A DNA stretch of 64,000 nt from Mucilaginibacter corticis (GCF_007558865.1 NZ_VLPK01000002.1:806001-870000), one strand, 5' to 3'; positions 1 to 9,811 are shown, counted from the first letter of the stretch. A program made the numbers and translations. The notes: generated by a model from the letters alone, not told the origin.

Positions 1-88
1 TATAACTACTAACTTATAGTGTATAAAGTCCTGTCAGAATTCATTATGACTTAACATTTCCGTAACACACTGTGGTTAATTTCGGAGG

Positions 89-2161
89 ATGCAAAAAACT
101 GATATGGAAAATTTAAGTGTACCTGCTGTAGATACTACCAAATATTTTAACCGCGACCTGAGCTGGCTAAGTTTTAACCGCCGCGTGCTTGAAGAAAGCC
201 TTGACCCGCAATTACCCCTTGTTGAAAAAATAAAATTCATTGCTATCCATGCATCTAACCTTGACGAGTTTTACAGGGTTAGGGTATCGCACCTGGAAAC
301 ATTGAGCAAAATGGGCGAGTTTAATGAGGAAGAGAACAGCTCTTATCATGATATATTAGCCGCAGTACGTAAAGAGGCAAGCCATCAAACCAGCTATCTG
401 CGTTCTATTTTGGCAACTACGGTTATCCCCGGTTTAGAAGAAAATAATATTGTACTTTATCAGGACCATAGGGAGGTGCATGAAGAGCATCTTGAATTTA
501 TATATGAATATTTTAACACACAGGTAGCTTCATACCTGCAGCCCATCTGGTTAACTAGTGATACTACCCCTTTTTTAGAGGACAGGCAATTGTACCTGGT
601 GTGGCAGGTATTGCAAAAAAACAAACCCGAAAGACTGATCTTATTAAACCTGCCAACACAGCACCTTCCGCGGTTTATATCGCTGCCTAAGATAGGCGAG
701 AAGCACTACGTAATTTATCTGGATGATATTGTACGTTTGGGCGGAGAGAAGTTTTTAGAAAATTATACTGTAAAGGGTTGTTACTCGGTTAAGCTGAACA
801 GGGATGCCGAGCTTAATCTTGACGAATATTCAGGCACCATTGCTGATCAGATGAAGATCCGTTTAGCGCAACGCGCTTTCGGTGCGCCGTCACGGTTTCA
901 GTATGATGCCGGCATGCCGAAAGAACTGGTGACACAATGCGTAGAGCTCTTTCAAATAGAAAGAGAAGAGCTAACGCCTACGGGCAGGTACCAGCAAATG
1001 AGCGACTTTTTCTCTTTTCCCATCCCGGCTAATTCAATGCCGTCATTGGCTAAATGGAAACCATTAAAGCACCAGGAACTGGCGTCGTACAAGCATTATT
1101 TCAAGGCCTTGAACGAAAAGGATTTCTTACTGCATTTTCCTTACCAGTCGTATGACCATGTGCTGATCTTCTTTAACCAGGCCGTGCTTGATCCTTATGT
1201 AACCGAGATCATGGCTACCTTTTACCGCGTAGCATCCGACTCGCATATTGTGAATGCCTTAATAAGCGCTTCAAAGAACGGCAAAAAAGTAAGGGCATTT
1301 GTTGAAGTGAAGGCCCGTTTTGACGAAGCCAACAACCTGCTTTGGGCCGAGAAAATGGAAAAAGCGGGCATTGAAATTTCATACAGCTTGCCTGATATAA
1401 AGGTTCATGCCAAGACAGCTCTGATCACCCGGGTAAAAGATGGTAAAACCAAAACTTATGGTTTTTATGGTACCGGTAACTTTAACGAACGCACCGCCGG
1501 CATTTATTCTGATATTGGCCTGCTTACTGCCAACCCGGTAATGAACGAAGAGTTGAAAGATGTATTTCTTTACCTGTACACCGGTAAACAGCCTGCGCCG
1601 TTTAATCATTTGCTGGTGTCGCAGTTTAATATCATCGAACGGTTTAAAGAGTTGATCCATAACGAGATCAGGATTGCAAAAAGCGGGGGTGAAGGCAAAA
1701 TAATTATCAAGTTGAACAACCTGGAAGACAGCGAAATGATAGACGCGCTTTACGAAGCGTCAAACGCCGGGGTAAAGATAGACCTGATCGTACGCAGTAT
1801 CTGTCGTTTAAGGCCTGGTGTGCCGGGACTAAGCGAAAATATTACACTTACCCGTGTTATCGGTCGGTACCTGGAACACTCAAGGGTGTTCATTTTTAAC
1901 AACGAAGGCGATCCAAAGATCTTCTTAGGGTCTTCTGACTGGATGGAACGTAACCTGCGCTCAAGGGTAGAAGTGGTATTCCCGGTATATGACGAGGCCT
2001 GTAAAGCAGAGATCTTCAGCTTTATCAACCTGCAGTTAGCCCCTTACCGTAAATCAAGCCTGATAGACCAGCATCTTAAATCAATACCTTTTGAACCCGA
2101 AACCCTATGCGGCGATGATGCTCAGGAAGCTTTTTATCAGTTGATGGTGAAAAAGAAATAA
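89..2161 (+). CDS. ppk1: Polyphosphate kinase 1
   Basis: Makes inorganic polyphosphate from ATP, reversibly, usually at the inner face of the membrane. The 690 aa length and the full domain order (N-terminal helical domain with FNRDLSWLSFN, head domain, two phospholipase-D-like catalytic domains) fit the family. The catalytic histidines are visible: H440 in IKVHAK, the autophosphorylated site, and H597 in LEHSR; the YGTGNFNERT motif follows H440. The start is ambiguous. GGAGG at 84-88 abuts the ATG at 89, which is too close, and lies 15 nt from an in-frame ATG at 104, which gives MENLSV; either is possible. The gene stands alone and is closed by a terminator. Identification is very secure. 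Confidence 0.97.
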   Translation: MQKTDMENLSVPAVDTTKYFNRDLSWLSFNRRVLEESLDPQLPLVEKIKFIAIHASNLDEFYRVRVSHLETLSKMGEFNEEENSSYHDILAAVRKEASHQTSYLRSILATTVIPGLEENNIVLYQDHREVHEEHLEFIYEYFNTQVASYLQPIWLTSDTTPFLEDRQLYLVWQVLQKNKPERLILLNLPTQHLPRFISLPKIGEKHYVIYLDDIVRLGGEKFLENYTVKGCYSVKLNRDAELNLDEYSGTIADQMKIRLAQRAFGAPSRFQYDAGMPKELVTQCVELFQIEREELTPTGRYQQMSDFFSFPIPANSMPSLAKWKPLKHQELASYKHYFKALNEKDFLLHFPYQSYDHVLIFFNQAVLDPYVTEIMATFYRVASDSHIVNALISASKNGKKVRAFVEVKARFDEANNLLWAEKMEKAGIEISYSLPDIKVHAKTALITRVKDGKTKTYGFYGTGNFNERTAGIYSDIGLLTANPVMNEELKDVFLYLYTGKQPAPFNHLLVSQFNIIERFKELIHNEIRIAKSGGEGKIIIKLNNLEDSEMIDALYEASNAGVKIDLIVRSICRLRPGVPGLSENITLTRVIGRYLEHSRVFIFNNEGDPKIFLGSSDWMERNLRSRVEVVFPVYDEACKAEIFSFINLQLAPYRKSSLIDQHLKSIPFEPETLCGDDAQEAFYQLMVKKK

Positions 2162-2183
2162 TTTAAGCGATATGATAAAAAAT

Positions 2184-2210
2184 GCCCTTAGAGTATCTAA
2201 GGGCGTTTTT
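2184..2210 (+). terminator. Rho-independent terminator of ppk1
   Basis: A perfect 9-bp stem (GCCCTTAGA with TCTAAGGGC), 3-nt loop and T-rich tail (GTTTTTGTTTTT), starting 23 nt after the ppk1 stop codon. Confidence 0.85.
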
Positions 2211-2261
2211 GTTTTTAGTTGCTTTTAAGGGAAAGTCACATTCCAAATGTGGCAAGATAAA

Positions 2262-2708
2262 TCAATTCGTATTCAATATCAATCTCGGCTCGTCATAAGC
2301 TATCATTTGATCACGTTCTTTTACCGGGATTGGGATAGATTTGTTGGCTTTGTAATCGTAACTGATGCAAACCGTTTTGCCAGTGGTACAGATCTCTTCG
2401 CCGTGCGGGGTTACCCTAACCAATACGTGCATTACATCAAAGCTGCTGTTGCCTATGCGTACAACGCGTACGTAGCAGGCAATGTGGTCATGCAGCATAA
2501 TGGGTTTTAAATAATTTACTTCCGACCGGCCCACAATCACACCGTTCTCGCTGAAATTCCAGTTTATAGCTTCTTTCCAATAGGTAAATCGCGCTATCTC
2601 AAAATACGTTAAATAGATAGCGTTATTAACGTGGCCTACCGCGTCGATGTCCGAAAAGCGGATGGCTATATTGGTTCTGAACTTATAATCTGATAGTTTT
2701 TCAGCCAT
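2262..2708 (-). CDS. Acyl-CoA thioesterase, 4HBT hotdog family
   Basis: A 148 aa single hotdog-fold domain, the normal size for YbgC/FadM/4-hydroxybenzoyl-CoA thioesterase relatives. The family signature RFSDIDAVGHVNNAIYLTYFE lies near residues 18-38, and the Asp of DIDAVGHVNN corresponds to the catalytic Asp of the 4HBT group. It should hydrolyse an acyl-CoA thioester in the cytosol; substrate cannot be read from sequence. It is a single gene, convergent with ppk1. I see no neighbours that suggest a pathway. Confidence 0.88.
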   Translation of the reverse strand: MAEKLSDYKFRTNIAIRFSDIDAVGHVNNAIYLTYFEIARFTYWKEAINWNFSENGVIVGRSEVNYLKPIMLHDHIACYVRVVRIGNSSFDVMHVLVRVTPHGEEICTTGKTVCISYDYKANKSIPIPVKERDQMIAYDEPRLILNTN

Positions 2709-2842
2709 TTTATGTCATTATGTCTGTTATAAATTAAGTTTATGGTCAAATTGTCATTTAAAATAACACAAAAGCCCATTGGTATATCAATTGATTAAGT
2801 ACTTGCGAAGTTAATAAAAGAAAAACTTAGGAGGATATAAAA

Positions 2843-3277
2843 ATGACTTTAGTAAAATTTGGCAAAGATCAAAAAAGTATAGTGAATCCATTTTTTAACG
2901 ATGTGTATTCATTATTGAATGATTCGTTTTTAAACGAAAAAGCAGCAACCCGTACGCCTGCGGTTAATATTTCAGAAAGCGATAATCAGTTTGAAGTTGA
3001 CTTGGCTATCCCTGGTTTAAGTAAAGAAGATATCAAGATCAACCTGGATAAAAATGTATTGAGCGTTTCGGCTGATAAGAAAACTGAAACCGTTGATGAA
3101 AACAAGAAATTTACAAAACGCGAATACAGTTTTAATTCATTTTCAAGGTCATTCACTTTACCTGAAAGCGCAGATCATTCAAAAATTGAAGCTGATTACA
3201 CAGCCGGTATATTAAAATTGACCATTGCTAAAAAAGAAGAAGCTAAATTCCAAACCAGGGAAATAGCTGTAAAATAA
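2843..3277 (+). CDS. Small heat-shock protein, Hsp20/alpha-crystallin family
   Basis: A 144 aa ATP-independent holdase chaperone. The alpha-crystallin domain spans roughly residues 38-140: it opens at PAVNISESDNQFEVDLAIPGL and includes the conserved strand ending in FTLPESADHSKIEADYTAGILKLTIAKK (A-x-x-x-x-G-[IV]-L motif as ADYTAGILKL). A short disordered N-terminal arm precedes it. AGGAGG at 2829-2834 sits 8 nt before the ATG and is one of the strongest ribosome-binding sites in the window, which suits an abundantly made stress protein. It is monocistronic with its own terminator at 3402. Confidence 0.96.
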   Translation: MTLVKFGKDQKSIVNPFFNDVYSLLNDSFLNEKAATRTPAVNISESDNQFEVDLAIPGLSKEDIKINLDKNVLSVSADKKTETVDENKKFTKREYSFNSFSRSFTLPESADHSKIEADYTAGILKLTIAKKEEAKFQTREIAVK

Positions 3278-3401
3278 TATCGGAATGTTCCAAAAGTCCG
3301 TGGCAGTGAGTAAAGCTTTAGCAGGGTTAGGCCCGGACCCAGGAAACACCGACAAAAGAGTGTTTTCATAATAAGTAATGTTGGTTTAGTTTGAAGAGAG
3401 G

Positions 3402-3427
3402 GCCGCCCTGAAAGGGGCGGTCTTTTT
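3402..3427 (+). terminator. Terminator downstream of hsp20
   Basis: A GC-rich hairpin (GCCGCCC, loop TGAAA, GGGGCGG) followed by TCTTTTTG. It lies about 125 nt after the hsp20 stop, so the transcript has a long 3' untranslated stretch in which I see nothing else. Confidence 0.75.
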
Positions 3428-3463
3428 GTATGTGACTACTTATTTAAATTGTGGCAACGTTAA

Positions 3464-3494
3464 AATAAAAAAGGCTGCCCCGTATAGGACAGCC
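3464..3494 (-). terminator. Terminator of the polysaccharide deacetylase gene
   Basis: On the minus strand GGCTGTCC pairs with GGGGCAGCC around a TATAC loop, followed by TTTTTTATTTT. It is 26 nt past the stop codon at 3521. Confidence 0.75.
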
Positions 3495-3520
3495 CTTGTT
3501 AATGTTAAAAGCAGCGATAA

Positions 3521-4306
3521 TTAAAAACTGTGTTTAATGCTGTTACTTAAAGTTTTAGTGCTCCAGTAGCCGCTATCCAGTATTCTGCGAACGCACATCA
3601 ACGGGTCATTAGGGTCGCGCTTGTCTGCAAGGGCGAAAGCGATTTTAAAACCGCGTTTATGTAATTCAGGAAAACCTGATTTATTCCAGATGCCGAACGG
3701 ATAAGCAAAGTAAGTTATCTTTTTGCCGGTTATTTCTTCCAGTTTTTGGGTTGGCTTATCAACCTGTATCACCCAGTCGTCCTTTTTAGGGTTAGGATCA
3801 TGTTTGTATTTGCTGGTCATGTGGTGGTCCCAGGTATGGCTGCCTATCACGTTACCCGCGTCAGATAATGCCTTAACCTGCTCTTTGGTCATATAATGTG
3901 GGCGGCCTAACGACACCGTCATCACAAAATAAACCGCTTTAAAACCATATTTCTTAAGCTCGGGTGCTGCAATGGTGTATTGGTCTTCGTCGGTATCATC
4001 AAAAGTAAGCATGATGGGCTTTTTAGGTAAAGCTGCGCCGGTTGTTAAGTATGCGTACAGCTGATCAGGCAATATGGTATGATAACCGCTATCGGCAAGC
4101 ATTTTAATGTGCTCTTTAAAAGCTGCTATTTGTACGATATAATCTTTGGCGTTTTTTGAGTCTTTTGGTCGCCAGTCGCGGATTTGGTGATAACACAATA
4201 CAGGCACTTGTTTGCGCGCCATAATTGCTGCCGCATTTGATTGGGCGTTGACTTTAACGGTTGCAAATAAACAAAGTGATAATAAAGCGATAGATAGTTT
4301 TGACAT
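3521..4306 (-). CDS. Secreted polysaccharide deacetylase (NodB fold, CE4)
   Basis: Predicted to remove N- or O-acetyl groups from a polysaccharide outside the cytoplasm. Residues 1-21 form a signal peptide (hydrophobic core, cleavage after VNAQ). The NodB motifs are present: TFDDTDED with the TFDD metal-binding Asp pair near residue 101, the HTWDH metal-binding motif near residue 157, and YFAYPFG near residue 200. 261 aa is normal for a one-domain CE4 enzyme. It lies downstream of an oxidoreductase and a GH92 mannosidase on the same strand but is separated by a terminator at 4335-4361, so it is probably its own unit. Substrate is unknown. Confidence 0.9.
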   Translation of the reverse strand: MSKLSIALLSLCLFATVKVNAQSNAAAIMARKQVPVLCYHQIRDWRPKDSKNAKDYIVQIAAFKEHIKMLADSGYHTILPDQLYAYLTTGAALPKKPIMLTFDDTDEDQYTIAAPELKKYGFKAVYFVMTVSLGRPHYMTKEQVKALSDAGNVIGSHTWDHHMTSKYKHDPNPKKDDWVIQVDKPTQKLEEITGKKITYFAYPFGIWNKSGFPELHKRGFKIAFALADKRDPNDPLMCVRRILDSGYWSTKTLSNSIKHSF

Positions 4307-4334
4307 TAGCAGGTGGTATTAGTTATTAAATAAA

Positions 4335-4361
4335 CCTGCGAAGCTGTGAGAGCTTCGCAGG
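4335..4361 (-). terminator. Terminator of the GH92-oxidoreductase pair
   Basis: A perfect 11-bp stem (CCTGCGAAGCT with AGCTTCGCAGG, 5-nt loop) followed on the minus strand by TTTATTTAATAA; 14 nt after the stop at 4376. Confidence 0.8.
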
Positions 4362-4375
4362 CGGGTAATGTTTTA

Positions 4376-5494
4376 TTACGGTTGTAAAACAATGCGTTTA
4401 CCTTCGTTGATTGAGCGTTTGGCCGCATCTAATATTTCCATGGCTATCATGTTATATTTTAAGGATGCCTGGTCGCCTTCGCCAGAGATCTCGCCTCTCA
4501 ATACAGCGGTTAAATAAACCAGCGGGTCGTTATTTGGCGCCGCAAGTGGTTTTGCATCGTGTATTAAAGTAAACTTGGTTTCCTCTTTTGGAGTTCTAAA
4601 CTGAACGCGTTGGCCGTTGAAGGCGTGGATAACGCCGCTTTCGCCCCAAACCTCCATGTCTTTTATGTTTAGCGCCCAGTTCCATGATGCTTCGATAGAA
4701 GCGGTGGCGGTAGGGTATTCAACCAGGATGGTGGCATCGTCTTCAACCTTAGGATATACCTGCGGTTTGTAATGTTTGGCAATAGCGGTAACCGCTATTG
4801 GGCGCTGACCCTTCATCAGCCATGTAGCCAGATCAGCACCATAGCAACCGAAGTCATTAAGCGCGCCTGCACCATTTAGTACAGGATCGGTTAACCATGC
4901 CAGGAACTCAGGGCTGCAACCTATCTCTTTAGGCCCGCTGTGGCCATCACGGATCACCATCTTACGGATCTTACCGATACTATCCTGGCCAACCAGGTCA
5001 TGAATGTACTGGAAAGATGGGTACCACGTAGTTTCATAGTTCACCAATACTTTAACATTGTATTTATTGGCTAATGCCTCAATACGTTTTGCTTGTTGCA
5101 AGGTGGCCGCCAATGGTTTTTCAACCATTACCGGGATATGCAAAGGCGCGCACACTTCAACAATGTCCACATGATTGCCAACCGCGTTGTATCCCAGCAT
5201 TACGTCAGGTTTAACGGCCTTGATCATTTTGTGGACATCATCAAAATAAAGCGAGTCGGGCAGGTTATAGCGTTTCTTGTATTTTTCCCATAGCGGCTTG
5301 CTTGGCTCATAAACACCAACTACGTTGGCCGTTCCTTTTTTCATCTGGTTAAAAAAGCCCAGTATGTGATCATGGTTAAGCCCGTAAATGCCCAATCTAA
5401 GGCGTTTGTCCTGCGCGTTGGCATTAATGACCAATGCACTTAAAAACACTACAAAAACAGCCTTTAACAAAAGGCCCGAAATTTTATTTTTCAT
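4376..5494 (-). CDS. Gfo/Idh/MocA family NAD(P)-dependent oxidoreductase
   Basis: A 372 aa sugar-type oxidoreductase. Residues 1-27 look like a signal peptide (LLLKAVFVVFLSALVINANAQ), so the enzyme is probably exported, a feature shared by many Bacteroidota members of this family. The N-terminal Rossmann domain begins at LRLGIYGLNHDHILG, where the usual GxGxxG is degenerate; the EKP signature is present as VMVEKPLAATL near residue 127. The C-terminal Gfo/Idh beta-sheet domain follows. Its start overlaps the 3' end of the GH92 gene by 11 nt, so the two are translationally coupled. This suggests it acts on a mannose-containing product, but the substrate is inference. Confidence 0.88.
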   Translation of the reverse strand: MKNKISGLLLKAVFVVFLSALVINANAQDKRLRLGIYGLNHDHILGFFNQMKKGTANVVGVYEPSKPLWEKYKKRYNLPDSLYFDDVHKMIKAVKPDVMLGYNAVGNHVDIVEVCAPLHIPVMVEKPLAATLQQAKRIEALANKYNVKVLVNYETTWYPSFQYIHDLVGQDSIGKIRKMVIRDGHSGPKEIGCSPEFLAWLTDPVLNGAGALNDFGCYGADLATWLMKGQRPIAVTAIAKHYKPQVYPKVEDDATILVEYPTATASIEASWNWALNIKDMEVWGESGVIHAFNGQRVQFRTPKEETKFTLIHDAKPLAAPNNDPLVYLTAVLRGEISGEGDQASLKYNMIAMEILDAAKRSINEGKRIVLQP

Positions 5495-7763
5495 TTGAAA
5501 GTGAGTAAGGGAAGCTTGAATCTTTAGTACCTCTTGTTTTGTTTGGCTGTGCAGACATGGTGAAATCTAAAACACCGCCTTTTAACAGGTCAGTATGGTT
5601 TACATAGTTGAAATCATACGGCTTGCCGTTAAATGTAAGGTTTTGAACGTATTTGTTATCAGGGCTGTTGTTTGGCGCATTGATCAATAGTTTTTTACCG
5701 TTTTCAAGGCTAACTGTTAAGCTTTTAAACAACGGTGCACCTAAAGCATACTGGCCGCTGGTAGGGCATACCGGATAAAAGCCCATAGCCGAGAAGATGT
5801 ACCAGGCTGATGTTTGTCCGTTATCTTCGTCACCGCAATAGCCGTCAGGAGTGGCTTTGTACAGTTTGTTCATGGCATCGCGCACGTGGAATTGTGTTTT
5901 CCATGGCTCGCCTGCAAAGTCATACAGATACAACATGTGTTGGATAGGTTGGTTACCATGTGCATACTGGCCCATGTTAACGATCTGCATCTCGCGGATC
6001 TCATGGATCACACCACCATAGTAGCTGTCATCAAAAACAGGCGGTATGATAAAGATAGAATCCAGCTTGGTAACAAATTGCTTTTTACCGCCTTCAAGGT
6101 TGATCATACCCTGGATATCGTGTAAAGCAGCCCAGCTATAGTGCCATGCGTTACCTTCGGTAAAGGCATCACCCCATTTCAATGGATTAAATGGTTTAAC
6201 CCATGATCCGTCTTTGTTTCTGCCCTGCATTAAACCAATTTCTTTGTTATACAAGTTGCGGTAGTTTAAGCTTCTTTTCTTGTAGATATCAATTTCTGAT
6301 TCAGGTTTGCCTAAAGCTTTACCTAATTTATAGATAGCAAAATCGTCATAAGCGTACTCTAATGTACGGGCAGCGTTTTCATTGATCTTCACGTCATAAG
6401 GTACATAACCTAAGGTATTGTAGTATTCAACACCACGACGGCCGGTAGCTTCAGGGCCAACATTGTTAGCGCCATGTTTTACAGCTTCCCAAAGTGTGTT
6501 GATATCATAACCGCGTAAGCCTTTTAAGTAAGCGTCAGCAACGATAGAAGCTGAGTTATTACCAATCATACAATCTGCATAGCCAGGACTTGACCATTCA
6601 GGCAGCCAGCCGCCTTCTTTGTAATCATTAACCAAACCTTGTTGCATTTCCTGGTCAACAGACGGGTATACCAAGTTAAGGAAAGGATATAAAGCCCTGA
6701 AAGTATCCCAGAAACCTGTTCCGCCAAATTTATAGCCCGGCATAACTTCGCCGTTTTGAGCGCTGTAGTGCGTAACTTTATTTGAAGCATCTAACTCATA
6801 CATTTTATGAGGGAAGAATAACATACGGTAAAGGCTTGAATAGAATGTACGTGTCTGGTCAACAGTACCGCCGGCTACAGATAGACGGCTTAAAGTTTTA
6901 TTCCATACAGCCCTGCCTTTTTGAGCAGTAACGTTAAAGTTATCTGTACCTAACTCTCTTTTTACGTTCAAATCAGCTTGCTCAATGCTGATAAATGAAG
7001 ATGCAACACGTAAATGAACAACTTCGCCGGTATGGGTTTTGAAACCAATAGCAGCCAAAGCATGCTCGGCTTTTGATTCTAAATCGCCTGTAGCAACATC
7101 ACCATTATAAGTACGGGATAACGTGAATGGCTTATCGGTGTAAATAACGAAGTAGTTTTTAAAGTTCTTCATTTTACCGGCAGCATATTGGGTTGAGTAA
7201 CCCACAATTTTGTTTTCGCCGGGGATCACTTTTACATATGATCCTCTGTCATAAGCATCAACAACTATAAATGAGCTGTCGGCTTTTGGGAAAGTTATTC
7301 TGAATTGAGCAGCACGTTCTGTAGGTGCTATTTCAGTAGTAACGTCATAATCGGCTAAATAAGCGCTGTAGTAGTATGGTTTTACAATCTCTGCCTTATG
7401 CGAGAACCAGCTGGCGCGTTTATCCTGGTTAACCTGCAGGTGCTTGGTCATAGGCATGATAGAAAACTGGCCGTAATCGCCCATCCATGGTGATGGTTGG
7501 TGCGTTTGTTTAAAGCCGCGAATCTTGTGCGCATCATAAGTATATGCCCAGCCATCGCCGTTCGGACCTGTTTGCGGCGCCCAAAAGTTCATGCCCCATG
7601 GTAAAGCTATACAAGGGTATGTATTACCGTTTGACAGATCGGGTTTTGAATCCGTACCCATTAACGGGTTAACCCAGTCAACCGGGTCTGTTACCTTGGT
7701 AACTATTTGGGCAAAGGTTTTGCCGCACGTTAGCAGCAATGCAAAAAGGAGTATTCGTTTCAT
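5484..7763 (-). CDS. GH92 family alpha-1,2-mannosidase
   Basis: A 759 aa secreted glycoside hydrolase of family 92, the calcium-dependent exo-alpha-mannosidases used by Bacteroidota on N-glycans and fungal mannans. A signal peptide covers residues 1-18 (ILLFALLLTCGKTFAQ). Family landmarks are clear: DWVNPLMGTDS at the mature N-terminus, GGTGFWDTFRALYPF, GGWLPEWSSPGYADCMIG, GNAWHYSW, and the C-terminal GYCGDEDNGQTSAWYIFSAMGFYP block that contributes catalytic and calcium ligands. It is first gene of a two-gene unit with the Gfo/Idh enzyme. No SusC/SusD pair is adjacent, so this is not a standard polysaccharide utilisation locus. Confidence 0.96.
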   Translation of the reverse strand: MKRILLFALLLTCGKTFAQIVTKVTDPVDWVNPLMGTDSKPDLSNGNTYPCIALPWGMNFWAPQTGPNGDGWAYTYDAHKIRGFKQTHQPSPWMGDYGQFSIMPMTKHLQVNQDKRASWFSHKAEIVKPYYYSAYLADYDVTTEIAPTERAAQFRITFPKADSSFIVVDAYDRGSYVKVIPGENKIVGYSTQYAAGKMKNFKNYFVIYTDKPFTLSRTYNGDVATGDLESKAEHALAAIGFKTHTGEVVHLRVASSFISIEQADLNVKRELGTDNFNVTAQKGRAVWNKTLSRLSVAGGTVDQTRTFYSSLYRMLFFPHKMYELDASNKVTHYSAQNGEVMPGYKFGGTGFWDTFRALYPFLNLVYPSVDQEMQQGLVNDYKEGGWLPEWSSPGYADCMIGNNSASIVADAYLKGLRGYDINTLWEAVKHGANNVGPEATGRRGVEYYNTLGYVPYDVKINENAARTLEYAYDDFAIYKLGKALGKPESEIDIYKKRSLNYRNLYNKEIGLMQGRNKDGSWVKPFNPLKWGDAFTEGNAWHYSWAALHDIQGMINLEGGKKQFVTKLDSIFIIPPVFDDSYYGGVIHEIREMQIVNMGQYAHGNQPIQHMLYLYDFAGEPWKTQFHVRDAMNKLYKATPDGYCGDEDNGQTSAWYIFSAMGFYPVCPTSGQYALGAPLFKSLTVSLENGKKLLINAPNNSPDNKYVQNLTFNGKPYDFNYVNHTDLLKGGVLDFTMSAQPNKTRGTKDSSFPYSLSNEK

Positions 7764-7854
7764 AAGGGTTAATAGTTTAAAAACTATAGTGTTTAGTTGA
7801 TTGATTTTTGAATGTTAAAATATTAATTATGATAGCAATAGTAATAATAAAAAC

Positions 7855-8877
7855 TTAAAATAAGGAAGCATTTCCGCCGAGTTTTATTTTGCCTAAATGC
7901 CTGTAGGCGCTCTCGGTAGCTTCGCGTCCGCGGGCCGTTCGCATTAAAAAACCTTCCTGTATCAAAAACGGTTCGTAAACCTCTTCAATAGTACCCTCAT
8001 CTTCGCCAACAGCGGTGGCTATGGTTTTTAATCCAACCGGGCCGCCTTTAAATTTATCGATGATGGTGGTCAATATTTTATTGTCCATTTCGTCCAGCCC
8101 ATGCTCATCAACATTAAGCGCGTTAAGGGCGTATTGTGCAATTGCTGTATCGATATTGCCATCACCCTTTATTTGGGCAAAATCACGCGTACGGCGTAAT
8201 AACGCATTGGCTATCCGTGGCGTACCGCGGCTGCGGCGCGCAATCTCGTAAGCGCCCTCATCACTTATAGGTGTTTTTAAAATAGATGCTGATCTTAATA
8301 CTATCGTAGTCAGTAACTTGGCATCGTAATATTCTAACCTTGCATTTATGCCAAAACGCGCCCTTAGAGGTGCGGTAAGCAAGCCGGACCTTGTTGTAGC
8401 ACCTACTAATGTAAATGGGTTAAGCGAGATCTGTACCGAGCGCGCATTAGGCCCACTTTCCAGCATAATATCTATCTTAAAGTCCTCCATGGCTGAGTAA
8501 AGATATTCTTCAACCAGGGGGCTTAAACGGTGGATCTCGTCGATAAACAAAATATCGCCAGTCTCTAAATTGGTTAACAAACCTGCCAGATCGCCGGGTT
8601 TATCCAATACAGGGCCGGATGTGATTTTTATCCCGACACCCATTTCGTTTGCTATAATATGCGAAAGGGTTGTTTTGCCTAATCCCGGCGGGCCGTGTAG
8701 TAATACGTGGTCAAGCGCTTCGCCGCGCTGGCGGGCCGCCTGTACAAAGATCCTTAAATTGGCTAATATTTTAAACTGACCGGTAAAATCCTCAAAAACC
8801 TGCGGGCGTAAAACCTTTTCAATATCACGTTCTGTTGGTGATAACCGTTCGCGGTCAGGATCAAGATGCTCGTTCAT
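7855..8877 (-). CDS. ruvB: Holliday junction branch migration helicase RuvB
   Basis: The AAA+ motor that, with RuvA, drives branch migration of Holliday junctions. At 340 aa it is the normal length. It carries the N-terminal [11 protein letters not shown], Walker [11 protein letters not shown], Walker [11 protein letters not shown], the [18 protein letters not shown] sensor/arginine-finger region, and the C-terminal winged-helix domain ending in GRxATxxAYRHLG. It stands apart from ruvA and ruvC, as is usual in this phylum. No unusual features. Confidence 0.98.
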   Translation of the reverse strand: MNEHLDPDRERLSPTERDIEKVLRPQVFEDFTGQFKILANLRIFVQAARQRGEALDHVLLHGPPGLGKTTLSHIIANEMGVGIKITSGPVLDKPGDLAGLLTNLETGDILFIDEIHRLSPLVEEYLYSAMEDFKIDIMLESGPNARSVQISLNPFTLVGATTRSGLLTAPLRARFGINARLEYYDAKLLTTIVLRSASILKTPISDEGAYEIARRSRGTPRIANALLRRTRDFAQIKGDGNIDTAIAQYALNALNVDEHGLDEMDNKILTTIIDKFKGGPVGLKTIATAVGEDEGTIEEVYEPFLIQEGFLMRTARGREATESAYRHLGKIKLGGNASLF

Positions 8878-8898
8878 GATTGACGAAATTAATCTATT

Positions 8899-9002
8899 AT
8901 TTCGAATTTCGGATGTTCGATTTCGGATTTAATAGAGGGTAAATAAGTTGAAAGCGGTCTGATAAAAGATAAATCCGAAATTGGATATTCGAAATCCGAA
9001 AT
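8899..9002. repeat. Imperfect inverted repeat between ruvB and the mannosyltransferase gene
   Basis: Arms 8899-8931 and 8970-9002 (33 nt each) are reverse complements at roughly four fifths of positions, built on repeats of TTTCGGATTT / AAATCCGAAA. The repeat fills almost all of the 129-bp gap between two minus-strand genes. The 38-nt centre shows nothing else. It could be a dispersed genomic palindrome or a transcript-end stem. Confidence 0.65.
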
Positions 9003-9006
9003 CAAA

Positions 9007-9738
9007 TCAACCCTCGGGATACTTCCTGAATATACTATTGATCCGCATACTTAAAACGCCAAGAAAAGCTTCTTTAAAAATACCTTTTGACATTTTTGAA
9101 GTACCTGCGGTACGGTCGGTAAATATAATTGGGACCTCGGTAACGGTAAAGCCATGTTTTACCGCGGTGTATTTCATTTCTATCTGGAAGGCATAGCCTA
9201 CAAACTTTATTTTATCCAGTTCAACAGTCTCTAAAACATGGCGTTTGTAGCACATAAAACCAGCTGTAAAATCCTGGATATCAATACCTGTTATAAATCT
9301 GACATATACAGAAGCAAAATAACTCATCAACACCCGGCTCATTGGCCAGTTAACCACGTTTACACCTTTAATATAACGCGATCCTACGGATACATCCGAT
9401 CCCTCAACGCATGCGTCCCTAAGTTTTACCAAGTCGTCCGGATTGTGCGAAAAGTCGGCATCCATTTCAAAAACGTAGTCGTACTGATGTTCAATGGCCC
9501 ATTTAAAACCATGAATATAAGCGGTACCGAGGCCTTGTTTGCCTGCGCGTTCAACTATATGAAGATTGCCGGTGAATGTATTTTGAAGGTCTATAACGAT
9601 CGAGGCGGTGCCGTCCGGCGATCCGTCGTCAACAATCAGAATATGAAAATCATGCGCTAAAGAAAATACTTTGCGGATCATCCGTTCAATATTTTCTTTT
9701 TCGTTATAGGTAGGTATAATAATTATGCTATCTGGCAC
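9007..9738 (-). CDS. Polyprenol monophosphomannose synthase-like glycosyltransferase (GT2)
   Basis: Transfers a sugar, by family precedent mannose from GDP-mannose, to polyprenyl phosphate on the cytoplasmic face. The 243 aa form one GT-A domain with IIIPTYNEKENIERM, the nucleotide-binding DDGSPDGT, the metal-binding MDADFSHNPDDL (DxD-like) and GSRYIKGVNVVNWP, all hallmarks of the DPM1 group. No C-terminal membrane helices are present, as in bacterial Ppm synthases that rely on a partner protein. Substrate assignment rests on family similarity only. Confidence 0.9.
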   Translation of the reverse strand: MPDSIIIIPTYNEKENIERMIRKVFSLAHDFHILIVDDGSPDGTASIVIDLQNTFTGNLHIVERAGKQGLGTAYIHGFKWAIEHQYDYVFEMDADFSHNPDDLVKLRDACVEGSDVSVGSRYIKGVNVVNWPMSRVLMSYFASVYVRFITGIDIQDFTAGFMCYKRHVLETVELDKIKFVGYAFQIEMKYTAVKHGFTVTEVPIIFTDRTAGTSKMSKGIFKEAFLGVLSMRINSIFRKYPEG

Positions 9739-9811
9739 TATTGGATATTGGCTTTAGATAAAAAAGTATAAAAAGTTTACGAAAATAATAGATTTACCAC
9801 GTATATAAAAT

